Source: Venturia oleaginea (Eukaryota > Ascomycota > Dothideomycetes > Venturiales > Venturiaceae). From it: 64,000 nucleotides of DNA. A program made the position numbers and the translations under genes. Of this stretch, positions 44,000-56,947 are shown piece after piece. Positions within the stretch are counted from its first letter, which is position 1. Every line of letters begins with the position of its first letter. The stretch is taken from assembly GCA_013176395.1 (NCBI GenBank), contig JABMLP010000001.1:744001-808000 (forward strand). Reading direction: 5' to 3'. Below the pieces are notes generated by a model. That model had not been told where the DNA came from, made no database searches, and was given only the letters and a program-made list of their open reading frames with translations.

Positions 44000-45700
44000 A
44001 CAAGAGTAGACTTGGTCAAACGAAAGCGAGCAACAGTATGCACCAATTGCAAAGGCAAAGGAGGCTCTTCGGGTTAGTGCAATTTCCCAAAAGCAGGTGG
44101 CCTCAAATGCAGCAGAGTTAACAAAGTCTCCCAGTTTTGTATTCCTGGTAAGATGCTTCTTCAGCCACTTTCGCGACCATCCTAGCGTGCGCGGCTTTTT
44201 GAAACCCATCTCCTTGTCATCATTTGCATCACCTGCCTTAGCTGCATCCTCATCCTCCCCGTCCTTGACAAATGAAAGTAGTACCCTTCTGGCTGGTCGC
44301 CTTCTGATCCCGAGTCCTCTTCCGTGTGTAGGGTGTGAATAAGTGGTCGGGTTTCTTTTGCTACAGTCGATGCAGCGACGAAGACGCTCTCCTCTATCAC
44401 CGAGGAAATCTACTCCTAGTGGAGTAGATTGAGAGTGGTTTTTGCTGGACAGCCCTAACATCCTGGGACAGCCGTATCCTGCATCCTCCTCATCGTTTGT
44501 CTCCTCGCTCATGGATATCATGCCCTGGATCTGGGATGGGAATGAAGTGTTGATCGCGTTCTCGTTTGCTCAGAGGCTCAAGTCGCACCACCCCAATATG
44601 TCTTCACACTCACGCAACGCCAAGACCAAGTCAAATTGAGAGCACATATCGACGATGTGCGCGCTTTGCTTCTTCCCTCGCCCCATCCGTCCTGCGAAAG
44701 CAAGATGCAGCGTAGTCCCTGGCTGCAGCTTCTAACATGCCATTCTGGTAGCTTCCGCTGTCGAACCCAGGGAAGTGTCGAAGATCATTGCGTTGGCGAT
44801 GGATGGATGTTGAGAACAACATGCCAAGTACCGGCTTCGGCCATCGAATGCCTTTTTGATTGGGGCCACAATGAGCTTCTTCATTCTCGACAATGTGGTC
44901 ACGAAGATGGTTTTGTAGTCTTCGGAGCTGGTGAATCTGGTTTGCGCCGGAAATTGATATATCGGTCCGTTATCTGTCGTAAGCCACTTGGGGGTCTCCG
45001 AGACTCTGGGATACTCAGATGTTTATACCCAAAGGCTACAGGCTTTGATTGTATCAGGGTGGCCACCCAGTCGTAGGTGTTTTCGTTCCAACCAAGTCCG
45101 CGCCTCTAGATTTTGATTGAAGTTGGGATTCAAATCGTCCACGAGCGTCAGTCATAGCCCCAAAAGCAAGTATGGGCTGGCGGACGGTGATGACCAGCCC
45201 ATGAAGATTTTCGGGACGTTTGCCCTTGCCGTCCAGGAGCGCTGAGTCCGTCTCGAACAGTTGATCGAGACATTGCTCACCTGATGCTGTGCTCCTGCGA
45301 AAGGTGGTAATGGTGGCGATGTGCTACGCCGTGATTTCAACCGACCAGCCTTCTTTGGTGTCGGTTATGGTGAAGCAAGGTGCTTGGAAGAAGAGGTTCA
45401 TGATGATAGAGATGTTGGTGTCTTGGGCTCAGTATGCTCCCAGAACAAATGCACCCTCCACCGGGATCTTTCCCGCATGCTGCTTGGCTTCCTTGCGCTC
45501 TTTGCCTTTTAATGGATCATCGGCATCTTGTCTGTTCTGGAACCAAGCCATCGAGTAAGCTTTGATCGGTTCCATATTCGTGAAGAGAAAAGGAGGATTG
45601 ATGATGAGTGTTGGGTGCTGAGAAAGTGCTCGTTGTGATTGTATGTTATTATTGTTGAAGTTTTCGTCGAGTGTCCATAGGGTGTCAGTCAATATTTCTT
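44000..45700 (-). pseudogene. Decayed minus-strand coding region, family unknown
   Basis: Several minus-strand frames look like pieces of one protein. One runs from about 45692 (VEGAFVLGAYWAQDTNISII) to SPPLPPFAGAQHQVSNVSIN at 45.2 kb, then LSRMKKLIVAPIKKAFDGRS and FDLVLALRECEDILGWCDLS down to 44.0 kb. In-frame TAA, TAG and TGA codons and frame changes interrupt it. I cannot name the family. It may continue into the Pro-rich frame at 46.9 kb. Confidence 0.35.
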
Positions 45701-46046
45701 CAATGAGGAGTTTTGAATAACACTCCCCAGGCCAAGCGTCTTGGCGCTGCCGTCCGATTCTTCTGTATTAACAATATAGGAACTTCACCAACTTCAGCAC
45801 GATAGCGGCCATGTCAGTCAAACTATCCAACTGGCTAGAGGACCCGTCTCACCCTATTTGTACTTGCTTTTCTTTTTCCGAGTACAGTTCTTATCGCAAG
45901 ATGGCGAGAACACTGTTAGCACAGCGTTGTAAGCAAAGGCCAGTGGATATTACCAGCTGTACAAACTAACTCTATCACAACAGCCCATGTCATCACGGTC
46001 GGAAGCTGACGGGCTCGAGCAGCCATCCCATCATCTCTGGGATTGG

Positions 46047-46898
46047 TTAATCATACTCTTCGCATTGAAAGTCACGATTCCACGAAGATACACACATGAG
46101 GCAATTGAATTGAAGGTTGGTTGCGTGATGCATTGAAGAGTAGGAATTTACAGTGTAATTAACTGCTTTGAATCGAGTCAAATCGTTGTCAGGGTTATTA
46201 CACTTCGACGTAGTCATAAACAGCTTTGAGGCCCCATAAAGCTGGGCAAGAGATCCTCCGGCTGAGGTCTCCTCGAGAACCTCTTTCCGAAGTGCCTTCC
46301 CACTTGTGAACAATAAAGACGAGTCGCTGGCGCGCCTCGCGGTATTCTTAATATTGAAGTGTCTTCTTGCGGTACCGCGTTCCTGATTTCCCTTCCAACG
46401 CTTCCATGGATACATTGGGCGAATCCACACACCGGCAACCTTCCGAAACAGGACGCCTCGGCCAAGTGGAGCCGAGCTGGTACGTCCAGGAGCGCCAAGT
46501 GGAGCACCTGTTTTTGCTGGTACAGCAAACTCTTGCTGAATCTCCTCTGTGGTCAAGCCAAACGCATACTCGTCGGCTTCGGTAGGTTCAAACAGGTTTG
46601 GGCCAGTGGGAGCTGGAGTGCCAGTGAAAGCGGGAGTACCAGTTGTCACACTGTTGTTGGGAGGAGGAGGAGGAGGTGGTGGTGGTGGTGGAGTGCTGAG
46701 TCTGGTGTTGTCGTGGCAGTTGGTTGCAGTTCTTGAGCTTGCGCTTTCGTCGTCGCTAGTCAAGTCAATCGGGGTTGACCGCGTACTTGGCGGGGGTCGC
46801 TGGGAGGCTCTTGGTGGAGCTCTGGACGCTGTGGGCGCAGGTGTGACCATCTGGCGAGCGTTAGGGCCGCGGGGAGGCGGTCTCTTCCCACCGCGCAA
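46047..46898 (-). CDS. Pro-rich hypothetical protein with a SUMO-interaction-like motif
   Basis: An open frame of about 283 codons with no confident ATG; the frame continues upstream of 46898 without one. It begins basic and Pro-rich, contains PIDLTSDDES (a hydrophobic core followed by acids, like a SUMO-interacting motif), then an 11-proline run and a less biased second half ending at 46047. It lies directly upstream of the decayed minus-strand region and could be its 5' exon. No domain recognised. Confidence 0.35.
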   Translation of the reverse strand: MRGGKRPPPRGPNARQMVTPAPTASRAPPRASQRPPPSTRSTPIDLTSDDESASSRTATNCHDNTRLSTPPPPPPPPPPPNNSVTTGTPAFTGTPAPTGPNLFEPTEADEYAFGLTTEEIQQEFAVPAKTGAPLGAPGRTSSAPLGRGVLFRKVAGVWIRPMYPWKRWKGNQERGTARRHFNIKNTARRASDSSLLFTSGKALRKEVLEETSAGGSLAQLYGASKLFMTTSKCNNPDNDLTRFKAVNYTVNSYSSMHHATNLQFNCLMCVSSWNRDFQCEEYD

Positions 46899-48044
46899 CT
46901 CTAACGGAATGTTCCAGCCTCCTGATATTGTGAAGATATTGAGGTAGATGAGGAGGTATGTTTAGGAGGGTGATGTGCAGGTGCTTGGAGATAGTGGTAT
47001 ATATATGTGTGCTCTTGAGTAAAAAGTGGCGGTAAAGGATTGAGTGGTGTTGATTTGAGGAGGAAGTGAAAGCGGATGGAACTGAATAGAAGCGACTTAC
47101 CCGGACGCTCGAAGCAGCAAGGTGATTTCTCTGATGACCACAAACTTGTTATGAAATATCTTCTCCACGTGGACGAGTGTGAAAAGGAAACTTTGAATGG
47201 AGTTCAGATGCTTGTAGGGTTGTTACGTTGGGTGAATAGATTGCGACGAACTGATCACTTAACTCAACGTACCCGGATATGCGAGGGAGCAATAATGCCT
47301 TCGTCATCCACATAGCCTTGAACCTCCATGTATCTTTGATGTATCCTACCCTGATCACGCTACTACTATCCGCTCAGCAGGACAAGACGACGTGAAATAA
47401 TTAGCTAGCCATGGACGTGAAATGCACAAGCTTTGCGGAGATGAAACCTTTATGCCACCTAAATTGATCAACTGATTCCGCAATAATAGTAATGATGAAC
47501 AAAATTTGATAATTAGCTACGGAAGCATAAACAAATACTACTATCCCAGTTGAACGAAATAAAAGATGAATAATGACTTGGAAGCTCCTGGCGTAACCCG
47601 TCAATATGTACAGAAATGGTGGGATCAATTCGTCAATTGAGTTGAGGCGACGCTCAACCTGGACCAACGTTGCTTCGTTGTTCCTGTGAGTATAAAGTCT
47701 CATATCGATAACAACAACGAACTGTGAGTAATATCATCAAATCACATGCGCGAAATACATCTTTGGCCATCAAGGTACTTTCTCAAAAAAAGTTAACCGT
47801 TCTAGCAAGCAACGGCTGTTAGTACGATCAACGAGTTCTGGAAGCCTGTTCCATGGTTGATAGTGTGCCGCAGTAGTGTTTGATGGTGTAGAAATGGTCC
47901 TTCGCGTGAAACGACCAAATCTTGACGGATAAGATGAATGAACCAAGATAGACATAGCTGTGCTCTCAAATTGGTTGCTTCGAACTCAGAGCCAAACTTT
48001 GATTATACGGCTTCTTTGGGAATCGTCAGAAAGCCGCACGACGT
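46899..48044. other. Gene-poor interval
   Basis: Only short open frames without recognisable content. No repeats noted except at its right end. Confidence 0.45.
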
Positions 48045-48259
48045 ACCAACCACCTCGCCGAAATAATTTCTCTACCTTCATTCAAGTCCTAGGCTTTTAC
48101 CTACATATTTATATGAAAAGTCTACTCCTGAAGAGAAGATATATATTCTATTTCTCTCTCGTAGTGTAGAGCATCTTTTTTAAATAGTGCGCCTCTTTAA
48201 TTCCTAGGACTTCAGATATTTATATGAAGCTGGGAAGTTATTTTGGCGAGGTGGTTGGT
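48045..48259. repeat. Foldback (MITE-like) sequence
   Basis: 48045-48070 and 48234-48259 are inverted copies that match at 24 of 26 bases, both differences being transitions. Inside them, AAGTCCTAGG at 48084-48093 is matched in inverted form at 48203-48212, and ATATTTATATGAA occurs directly at 48104 and 48216. A 215-base element with nested inverted arms and no gene fits a small non-autonomous transposon. Confidence 0.6.
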
Positions 48260-50594
48260 GCGGTGTGTTAGATACGTTGAATACGGCGGTGGGTCTCTGC
48301 GGCTTTGAGACGATTCCGTTCTTTGTGTGATTCTGCAGAACGTTAAGACGATTCTTTTGAGTGGGGTTTTTGTACGGTGAAGCGGCCTCAACCAAGGTAA
48401 CTGGTGAAGGCAAACATTTGCGTGGTTCGCATGCGTTTGTCGCTGGCACCTGATTAGGTGGGCAATAAACAAATGACTTGGGAGAAACCAAGGCGCGCGA
48501 CGAAGCAGTTGTCTCCGACCGCGCGGAGATGTGTCTCTCAATCGTATCGATAGCTAGACCAGGGCATCGATGAGATCGTAAGTTGGCCAAGACGGGCGAG
48601 ATCCAACTCGGGGGGGGGCGTTGGCCAAGAATGTCAAGAGCCAAGCTGATGTCGAAAGAGTCCTTGACCTGATTCCTTGGTTCAACCCGCTCATAGACCT
48701 ATAGGATTGACTGTTCACTGCGAGATGAACTGGAACGTTCCCTGGATGTATTCGCTGACGATGATAGGGCAGGTCGTATACTTGGCGACCTGAGAGGCCT
48801 CGATGTGTCAGGCAAGCGTCATGTCATGAGCGGAGGTCTATGAATGACACCGTGGTGACAAGAACCTGCGCAAGCGTGAACTGGTCGTCCACGTTAGGGT
48901 TCCTTGTAAGCTGTCGAGTGGTTTCATGCTGTGAAATGAGGTGAATATGTCAGTTCTGACATGGAGGAAAGTGTTGCAAACCGACTCTACTCCCGGCAGT
49001 CTGGTCAACGAGTTTACGACGCAACAAGACTGATTTGAATTTGCCGATAGTTTCGATTGAGCGGTTTCGCTTCTACGAAGGCGTACTGGAACGTGCACGC
49101 GGAGGCCTCAGTAAGAAAAATCTGCCTCCAGTCACTCGTTGCGCGGAGTCACGTGCCATCGTCGACTAACGAGGATAATAGCTGGTCTGGCTCGTGAATA
49201 TTGAACGATGGAAAACTAGGAACCACCCGGATCAAACCTTCGTGCTGCCAAAGGCACGCGAGAGATCCCTGAGACAGTCAACATATGGTAAACTAAAGAT
49301 CGAATAGACTGCGTGCGCATCCATTGCACATGGCGGATTACAGCATCGACCGCAAACCTCCGTAAACTCATACCTCGATTTTTTGTCATCGCTCGAGGTG
49401 ACATACGCGCTTGTAGATGTGCAGGGCGTCAATTGCAAGTGAGATGTAGATGTCGAACGAATTGTGCACGAGGGCGCGTATGCCCTTGTGGGAAGTTAAG
49501 TGGATGAATATGTAACGGAAACCTCTCCTATGGTTCGGAATGGAACTGATGAGTATGGTGGACGTGAAACGAAGACATGTGCTGTGTGAGATCTGGGAGC
49601 CGAGTAGGTATGCGGGCAGGCCGCAAGGAACCGATCGTTGGCGCTTGCGCTTGCGCTTCTACAGCTGTCGGAAGTTGACATCAATGACATCGGGCCGGTT
49701 TTGAAAATACGGAGAAGAATTGAGATTCTGCACCAGAGAGTGATGACTGTGGTGTGGAATTTCATGACGGAGCGCAGCAGAAGAAGCTAGCGGAGGACTA
49801 CCAAGAGATATTAGGAGTATTCCAGGGCTCTATTCATGAAATTAATTGCCTATTGTCTCATACAGTCGATCGATGCTGCCAACTCAGCAATATGAAGGGT
49901 TTGTTAAAATGGATCACAGATACAAAGTCTTGGTGGAGAATGTTCGTGTGCTAGAGATTTTCGAAGGGCAGGCACAGGACCAGTAATTTCGTGGAGGCCC
50001 TTGCGATAAAGGGGCCTTCGAGTCATTTTGACCGCTTGACACCTCAGACGAGATGGTGATCTACACAGCAGTCTTGCCAGGACTCCAGGCCCGAACCGAA
50101 GCCATCCTGGATGACAACCTGATACCCGGTCATAGGAGCTTTCCGAAGAGTGGGAAAACATGCATGTCTCATTATGCTTGCGCGACTGAAATGCTTTTTG
50201 TAACGCAATGTCGGTGTCGGTGTCGGTGAGTCTGGAAACTCGGTGCCGTGCTGAGACTAAGGTTTTATTTGGAGAAACTCAGTCCGCAAAGACTGCGAGT
50301 GATCAAGATCAAGATACGTTGTGTACGTTCTTTGCACCACAGCGCTAAAGAGACCTGTTACTCCTTTGACAGGGAAGTTAAAAAATTGCCCTCCACAAAC
50401 CATTTTCGCTGTGTGTGCATGCAGAAGTGTGTGTAACATTATCGCATTCCCCAGTATCAAGAATATGTATCATGGCAAGGAAGAAAACAGCTTCAGCACA
50501 TGTGGTCCTATCCCGAGTTCCGGCACCAGGCTGTTCAGCCTGTTGGGTGAATGTTGTGAAATATGGTATGTATGTTTGAATCCTTGTCGCAACG
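48260..50594. other. Gene-poor interval
   Basis: A 146-codon minus frame (48644-48204) overlaps the foldback repeat, and others are shorter. None is recognisable. A triple GGTGTC-type microrepeat occurs near 50211-50226. Confidence 0.45.
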
Positions 50595-51910
50595 ATGCAC
50601 AGCATCCGAGATGCCTCACCTGGACAGGACATCCGCAAATCCCCGTCTGTTTCGTTCGACAGGATTGCCCAAGATCGTCATGGAGAAGAAGAATTCTTAC
50701 CCACGGCGCTGGAAATGGACATGCATTGGCCCAGCCGTTTGGTTGGAGGTGGAGATGAAAACCTGTACAACTCGAATCGTGGAAGTCACAGAAACTCCGC
50801 GCACGCCAAAAGCGATGGATGAGACGTGCAAAACGTGGCAACTCCGTAGAAGATTAACTTTACGGCCGCCAGAGCGTATGTTGCGCTATTGGAAGTTTGA
50901 CATGAATTTGACTGTGGAAACATGGCGTTAGGGAGCTAAGGCTGAGTTCTAACACGGTCCTGTGTTTGCTTTTGCTGCGGGCGAAAGACTGAGTGATTAT
51001 CAATGAGGATATCCCTGTCATGGACATGGACTCGAATATCAGATCCCGAGTTATACTTGGGGTTGAGTGACCGATATTGCTCTGATCAGGGGGCGGACGG
51101 CTTAGTACTTGTGTTCCCTGACGCATGGCTAAAGAATTCCGTGGATTATCCGATGCTGTACGAGGACGAGGACCGTTTTGAAGCGACCATTTCCGAAGCA
51201 ACGTGCGATAACCGGATCTCCGCATATTAGTTGGACGGACCTATACAGCAGCCCAGGGGCCCGAATGGAACCACAGCCTCGGATCCTCCAGCAACAGTTC
51301 TGACAAGGCCGCCACCCACCCTCACACGGCGAGATGCTCGGATGTTGACTCTGGGATCATGGATCCCCCCTGAGAAAAATCATGAGCGGCTCGGGGTTGA
51401 CTGGACCGATGGCGGCAATGTTTGGGATAAAGCCTGTCGCCTTGTTCTACGGGAGCAGCATCCTTGCCAAACAACGTCTCCAATCTCCAGGTTTGCGGAC
51501 CACGAGATTCTCTTCCTCGATCCGTCGCGAACATCGAGGTCGAGGTCGAGCTACTCGTGACGGCCTACGCCTCCACAATCACACACTCAGATGGATGGCG
51601 GCAAGACGTGATGCAGCGCAAATCGACGTCCCAGATGCAGTGCGGCGATTACTCGTACAGTACATGGCATAGTCAGCGGAGATTATTGCCTCATGCTGGT
51701 GGCTCCAGTTGTCGACGTACGCTGCCAATCGTATCTTCGTCTCAACCTGCACTGCAGAATCTTGCCAGGGTTCCTTACTCTCTGGCTACAGCATGTAACC
51801 ATGTCGGCGCCGACGTCAAAGCTGTCAAATCGATCGAGCCGCCGAGCGTAATATCAGACCTCTCCTGGCTAGCAGTCGCTGCGCCTTCTGGCCAATCATA
51901 TGCCAAGTGA
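50595..51910 (+). pseudogene. Possible decayed plus-strand gene, family unknown
   Basis: One frame is protein-like in patches: SPGQDIRKSPSVSFDRIAQD near 50.6 kb, PELYLGLSDRYCSDQGADGL near 51.1 kb, and KACRLVLREQHPCQTTSPIS near 51.5 kb. Stops separate the patches (for example TAG at 51228-51230). A neighbouring frame continues to 51910. No domain identified; chance is not excluded. Confidence 0.2.
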
Positions 51911-54258
51911 TACTCCTCCATGGCACGGCGTATTAGAGTCGGTTTGCAGCTGCATTCTGCGAAATGTAGAAGCCATTACTCATCTCAATTCAGCTTAAAG
52001 AAGCTTTTAGATGTAGCCTGATATGGTAATCAGCGGGCCTGTACGTCGGTGGCTCTGAAAGGGGATCTCCTTTCTCTCTCTCTTCCGATAGGAGGCTTAT
52101 AAGCGATCTACGGGGGAGGTCGATAACTAAAAATGTACACTTCTTCGGATGAAGACTAAATCTTAGATAATGTAGATAAGAGACGTCTCCTATTCGCTCA
52201 GCTAGGACCTTCTTAGCCGTATCCAGTATAAAAAGCCGTTAGGGTTCGCTGATTGTCGTAGGTTATCATTACAAAAGTGGGCTCTACATTCTGCATTCTC
52301 AAAAAAGCTGCAAACCGACTGTATTCGAGTCCACATCTCTAATCATCCATCGCTCATCTATCCATTCTTCATCCGGCACCCCAGCTGACCCATATTATCT
52401 GGTCTTGTCCCATTGTTGTAGATTACCTTCGGCCGATCACCCGCATATCAGGCTGTATGCCTTGGATCTTCCCAACGCGATCCCTCTCGCTTTCCATGCA
52501 TGGTGCTGATTGAAATAAAGAGGAATCTCTATTCGTTGAAAACTCTTATGGTGAATTTCCCTAGCGCGGAGAGCTTGGGTAAGAGGCGGCGCTCCCGCCA
52601 AAACGCCAGTGCTAAGCTTGCATGATCAGAGTCTATTCGATCGCCAACGTTCTTCCCGCTGCTTTCACAGAGCACCCGAACATTCCTTGAATCACTTGAC
52701 AGGGCTCGTTCGCTTCAGGGCTTCAAAGTTCAGGCACAGAGAGTTGTCAAGCCACCACATCGACTGACTTGCAGATATAGCGGCGCCATTTCGTCGAAAC
52801 GTAAGCCTAAAGCTCGGTCTCGACACCGTCAGAGCCATCATATGTCACGCTGGACGTGCCGATCACAGGGCAGGAGGTGGAACAGATACATCAATACCAG
52901 CATGTCAAGAGTCAAGACCATTCTGCAACCACGGGATCGGAAGCGCAAACTGTAGCACAATGATTTTGTACGAGTACTCAGCTCTTAATTGAATCTATTT
53001 TATACATGAAGAATGTAGTATGAGCAGACACAACGGGCGAGAGGCGGTGACGCAGACTGTCTCACGCGTCTTGACTCGAGCGCAACTCTGGCGTCGAGCC
53101 ATTCTCCTGCAGGGAAAGGCTCGTGTGTTCCCATCAACCTCTCATGGCTTCTCTCCCACACGGCGAGAAACAGGGATGCACCTCGCGATCAATAGGCTTC
53201 GCTTTGTTGACAGTCGTTCACCGCCCAGCTGATTGAGCTGCTGACGGAAAACGACGACTAGCAAGCGTCTAATCTGCGATTTGAAAAGTTAGCTGAAGGT
53301 GCATACAACGTCCACCTCCCGTGGCCAACTGGAGAACGTCGGCAAGGCTAGCCTTGACGCAGGGGCATTGGTCGTTGAGAAAAGATTGAGGCGCAAGTAG
53401 GATTTGTGGCCTCTTGTCAAGTCGATATTGAGGCATTGAACAGAGGGCTGATGACACATGGTATTGAAGCTGAAGCAAAACACGATGTATGCTGTTGAAC
53501 AAGCCTCGACCCGGCTCATGCACTATTTAAACTTCATGCCCCAAACGCCGTCTGCTCGTGCGCTTGATTCGTTCCCGCCGTCCTCTCTACGCTCTACGAG
53601 GCGCCGCTCGGGGAATAGTCGAAACCTAAGGCTAGCGCTTCAGCTGTCAAAAAGCTCAGGCAGCACGTTGGCTCCGGGGGCCTAGCTGGCCATGCCTGTT
53701 GGGCTGTTGCTGTCAGGCAAAGAATTGTCCTTGTGGGTGATGATGGCGGGCCGCTGCAGACGAATAATGCCGGCCAGGGTTCGTTGTCACCTCTACCTCC
53801 ACTTGCTCTCTTCTCGTGGCCAGTGGCCACTGCTGGCTTGGTCTTGGTCAATCTCTCTACCTCCTGCACGGCTACTTGCACCCACTGTTATTACTGTTGC
53901 TACACATCATCTGCCTGCCGACGAGAACTCGGTCGGATCTTTCTATTCGAATCAATGGTCACTAAAACTGCTGGTCCGGCCTCGTTTCCCACTTATCGAT
54001 GACAGCTGGTGGAAGAGGGCAACAGGATCCTGTTACTGACCACTGCCATTCTCCAACCATAGAATCGCAGACTTTATACTCCCCTCGCTGACCGTTGGAC
54101 TGCGTTGCCACCCATTCCAACCAAACCTTGGTACGTTCATGCTCAATTGACACAAATTTCTGCTCTCCAACCAATACTGCCTTGTGCGGGTCCGGTACCG
54201 ATTCGTCACCCCACCCCTCACCTTCTCTATAAAAACAAGAGATGAGGGACCCGGGAAA
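51911..54258. other. Gene-poor interval upstream of the homeobox gene
   Basis: No gene I can support. 54050-54258 probably holds the homeobox leader. Confidence 0.45.
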
Positions 54259-56441
54259 ATGAACATCAGAGATTTCAGTATGTCCCTGTTCCCACGGTTG
54301 CTAACAAGCTTGCGTGCAGAAACCTTGAAACGCGGCCTCGATAACGTCTCCGCTCGCATGGCCGCTCGAATGCCGTTACAACAACACACAAGATCGCACC
54401 ATTTTCGGTCGCATGCTTCCTACTCGGACGGCATTTATAGTTTGTCGCCACCAAGCAGCAAAACGCGCGACAGCACGTCCTTATCTCCACGCAAAAGACA
54501 TGAGGACAGGCCACAATCGCTTCGTCAATATCCTGTCCAACATCAGGCCAGTAAAGATTTTGATTCCGCCACCACTTCCGATGACAGAAGCTACATCGAA
54601 TCTGCCCGTCGCCAGTCGCGAGCAGAGCGTTCGCAACCACGAGCAGATAGACCTCTTCATCTCTATCCTGCACATCCGATACCTCAGCAGTTAGGGCCGC
54701 CACCATCTAGATCTCACGAAGTAGCCATTAGCAATCTTGTTCACGGTCCTACACCATCAAATCATCTAAGAGGCCCGAGGGATAGGTCGCCCAGTCCAAC
54801 TGATGTTCGCCAGAACGATGGTCCTCCTCGATTACCAGGAATCCAACAGGTAAGCATTCTACCTCTTTCTATCTGGGCGAATGTGGCTATGTTGCTGGAA
54901 ACTCAAGTCACAAAGCTTCAATCGATGGTTCAATTGCTAACCTATGTCATTTAGCTCATTAACAATCGCCCAGAGGACAGGCTCTATGATCACCGTGGAT
55001 TTGCTGCCCACGGTATGAACATACAGCGCGATATCTCAGAGCCTTCAGGCGCACCCCAGTTCCAGACACCGCAATATCGCAAAATAGATAATCAGGACTT
55101 ACCAGGATTGATCCCATCTAACCACCACGCACGCACAGCTGGCCACTCAGCAGCATCAAGCTGGTCTTCGATGTACTCGGAACCGACATCGCCTCGTTCT
55201 TACAATGGGCACTCTTATAGTCCTTCTCCGCATCAGCGCTATGCACCATCACGCCATGAGATGCGTGGACCAGTGTCTCTCTCCGATTGTCACCCATCTG
55301 CACGACGAGAAGATCTGGCGCATGTGTTTCCTCAACAGAGATCTCAACAGATCTATTCACCTGCCAATGGAAACCCTCTTCCGCCAGTTTACACATCGTA
55401 CATGACACCGCCGTACCAAGCGTCTTTCCCACTGCAGCATCAGCCGCCTTACCAACAGCAGCAGCAGTACCAGGCGCCTTACCCACCACCTCGTACACGG
55501 TCTTCTGTGGACCAATACGGCCAAATATCACGTCCACTGCCATCGGCTCAGCAGCCACTGCCTGAGTACGCTTCTCTTACCCCTGGTGCATATTCTCATG
55601 CTCATCCTCAGGAGATTAGGAACGACAGCGTCATGAGCTCCACTTTCAATGGTTATGGCTTTCCACCACATGCGATGCAGCTATACCCTGCGACGCGCAA
55701 GAGACGTGGGAATCTCCCCAAGGATGCAACGAAGCTTATGAAGGATTGGTTCGCCGAGCACAAGGATTCGCCGTATCCCTCTGAGGAACAGAAACAGCAT
55801 CTCGTTAACCAGACGAGGCTGAATATGAGTCAGGTATGTTATTTGTCTTTTCCTTTTGTGGCTGCTGGTGTTGCATGAGGTTGTAGCATAGTGGCTATAT
55901 GATTTGGATGCCATTCTGATCGTCGGAGTCGCGAATTCAGCTGCTGGGTAGCAGTTTTGCGACTCGAGGTCGAGTTCGATAATTTTCTGACAATTTGTCC
56001 CCGTCAGATTGCCAAAATCTACCGAAATCGATCTCACGTTGCAGCATTGATTCGATGAAGCCACTGTATCAGGTATCCATCGTCGCACAAAATGCTAACA
56101 ACGCACAGGTTAACAACTGGTTCATCAACGCGCGCCGTCGCCAGCCCCGCAAGGAGGCTGAGAGCATAATCGAACGGCACCGTGAGCGCGGTGTCACAGA
56201 GAACAGTGAAGAGTCGGTTCGTAACGTAGTTGCCAACGAGAACGTGCCGCCTCCTCTGGCGCGCGATACGGGAGTGGAAATGCCGCCACCACACCAATAC
56301 CCTTTCCGCTCCAGGCCGCAGGAGGAAGAGAAGGATTCGCTGGATTCGAGTCGTCGAAGGGCGCCGATGCCTCCTCCGCTGGGTCCACCACATCCGTCAG
56401 ACATCAGGTTGGTAATGGGTCGATTGAGCCCCAACTACTAG
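54259..56441 (+). CDS. TALE-class homeobox transcription factor
   Basis: Nuclear DNA-binding regulator. Exons 54259-54277, 54320-54849, 54955-55833 and 56109-56441 give 586 residues. The 42-base first intron (GTATGT, GCTAAC, GCAG) is textbook but a multiple of three, so a retained form would also translate. The N-terminal two thirds are disordered, rich in Ser, Pro, Arg and Gln. The homeodomain starts near residue 432 (RKRRGNLPKDATKLMKDWF), has the TALE extension (EHKDSPYPSEEQK), and ends with the recognition helix VNNWFINARRRQ, split by a 275-base intron. Fungal relatives act in development, secondary metabolism or virulence; the target genes here are unknown. The final exon has a tandem copy just behind it. 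Confidence 0.9.
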
Positions 56442-56692
56442 ATTTTTATTCGAGTCGATTTGTAACGTAGTTGCCAACGAGAAGGTGCCGCCTCCTCTGA
56501 CGCGCAATCAGGGAGTGGAAATTCCGCCACCACACCAATACCCTTTCCCCTACAGGCCGCAGGAGGAAGAGAAGGATTCGCTGGGCTCGAGTCGTCGAAG
56601 GGCGCCGATGCCTCCTCCGCTGGGTCCACCGCATCCGTCAGACATCAAGTTGGTAATGGGTCGATTGAGCCCCAACTACTAGATTTTCATTC
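56211..56692 (+). repeat. 241-base tandem duplication of the homeobox 3' end
   Basis: Copy 1 (56211-56451) covers the last 77 codons and stop of the homeobox gene. Copy 2 (56452-56692) follows at once, differs at a small number of positions, and still encodes the same C-terminal tail (HQYPFPYRPQEEEKDSLGSS and so on to MGRLSPNY) with its own stop. As arranged, copy 2 lies after the stop, in the 3' UTR. Confidence 0.9.
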
Positions 56693-56947
56693 ATGCATAT
56701 GAACCAAGGGCTACTGGGATTGCCTCAACGCTGGGACGGCTGGAGAGTTTTCAATTTCGGCGTCGTTGACCCACTGCGCCGTTGTCGGATTGCTGTGGTA
56801 ATGGGGCTGGCCCATGAGAGGCGAAGCAGGGCGCAGCAGGGCGAAGAAGAAGAAGAAGAAGAAGAAGAAGAAAGTGATAGAGATGATGATGAAGATGATG
56901 GTGTTGATGACGACGATGTTGTGATTGGGTCTTTTGAGCGTGATTAG
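56693..56947 (+). CDS. Short acidic open frame, doubtful
   Basis: 84 codons starting ATG right after the duplicated homeobox tail and ending in a poly-Glu run and Asp-rich tail (SDRDDDEDDGVDDDDVVIG). The GAA microsatellite at about 56843-56872 creates much of it. It could be untranslated 3' sequence. Confidence 0.2.
   Translation: MHMNQGLLGLPQRWDGWRVFNFGVVDPLRRCRIAVVMGLAHERRSRAQQGEEEEEEEEEESDRDDDEDDGVDDDDVVIGSFERD

Noticed and set aside
46359..46947. Plus-strand frames rich in Gly and Trp opposite the Pro-rich frame
   Set aside because: They are complements of the poly-proline coding run and have no independent support.
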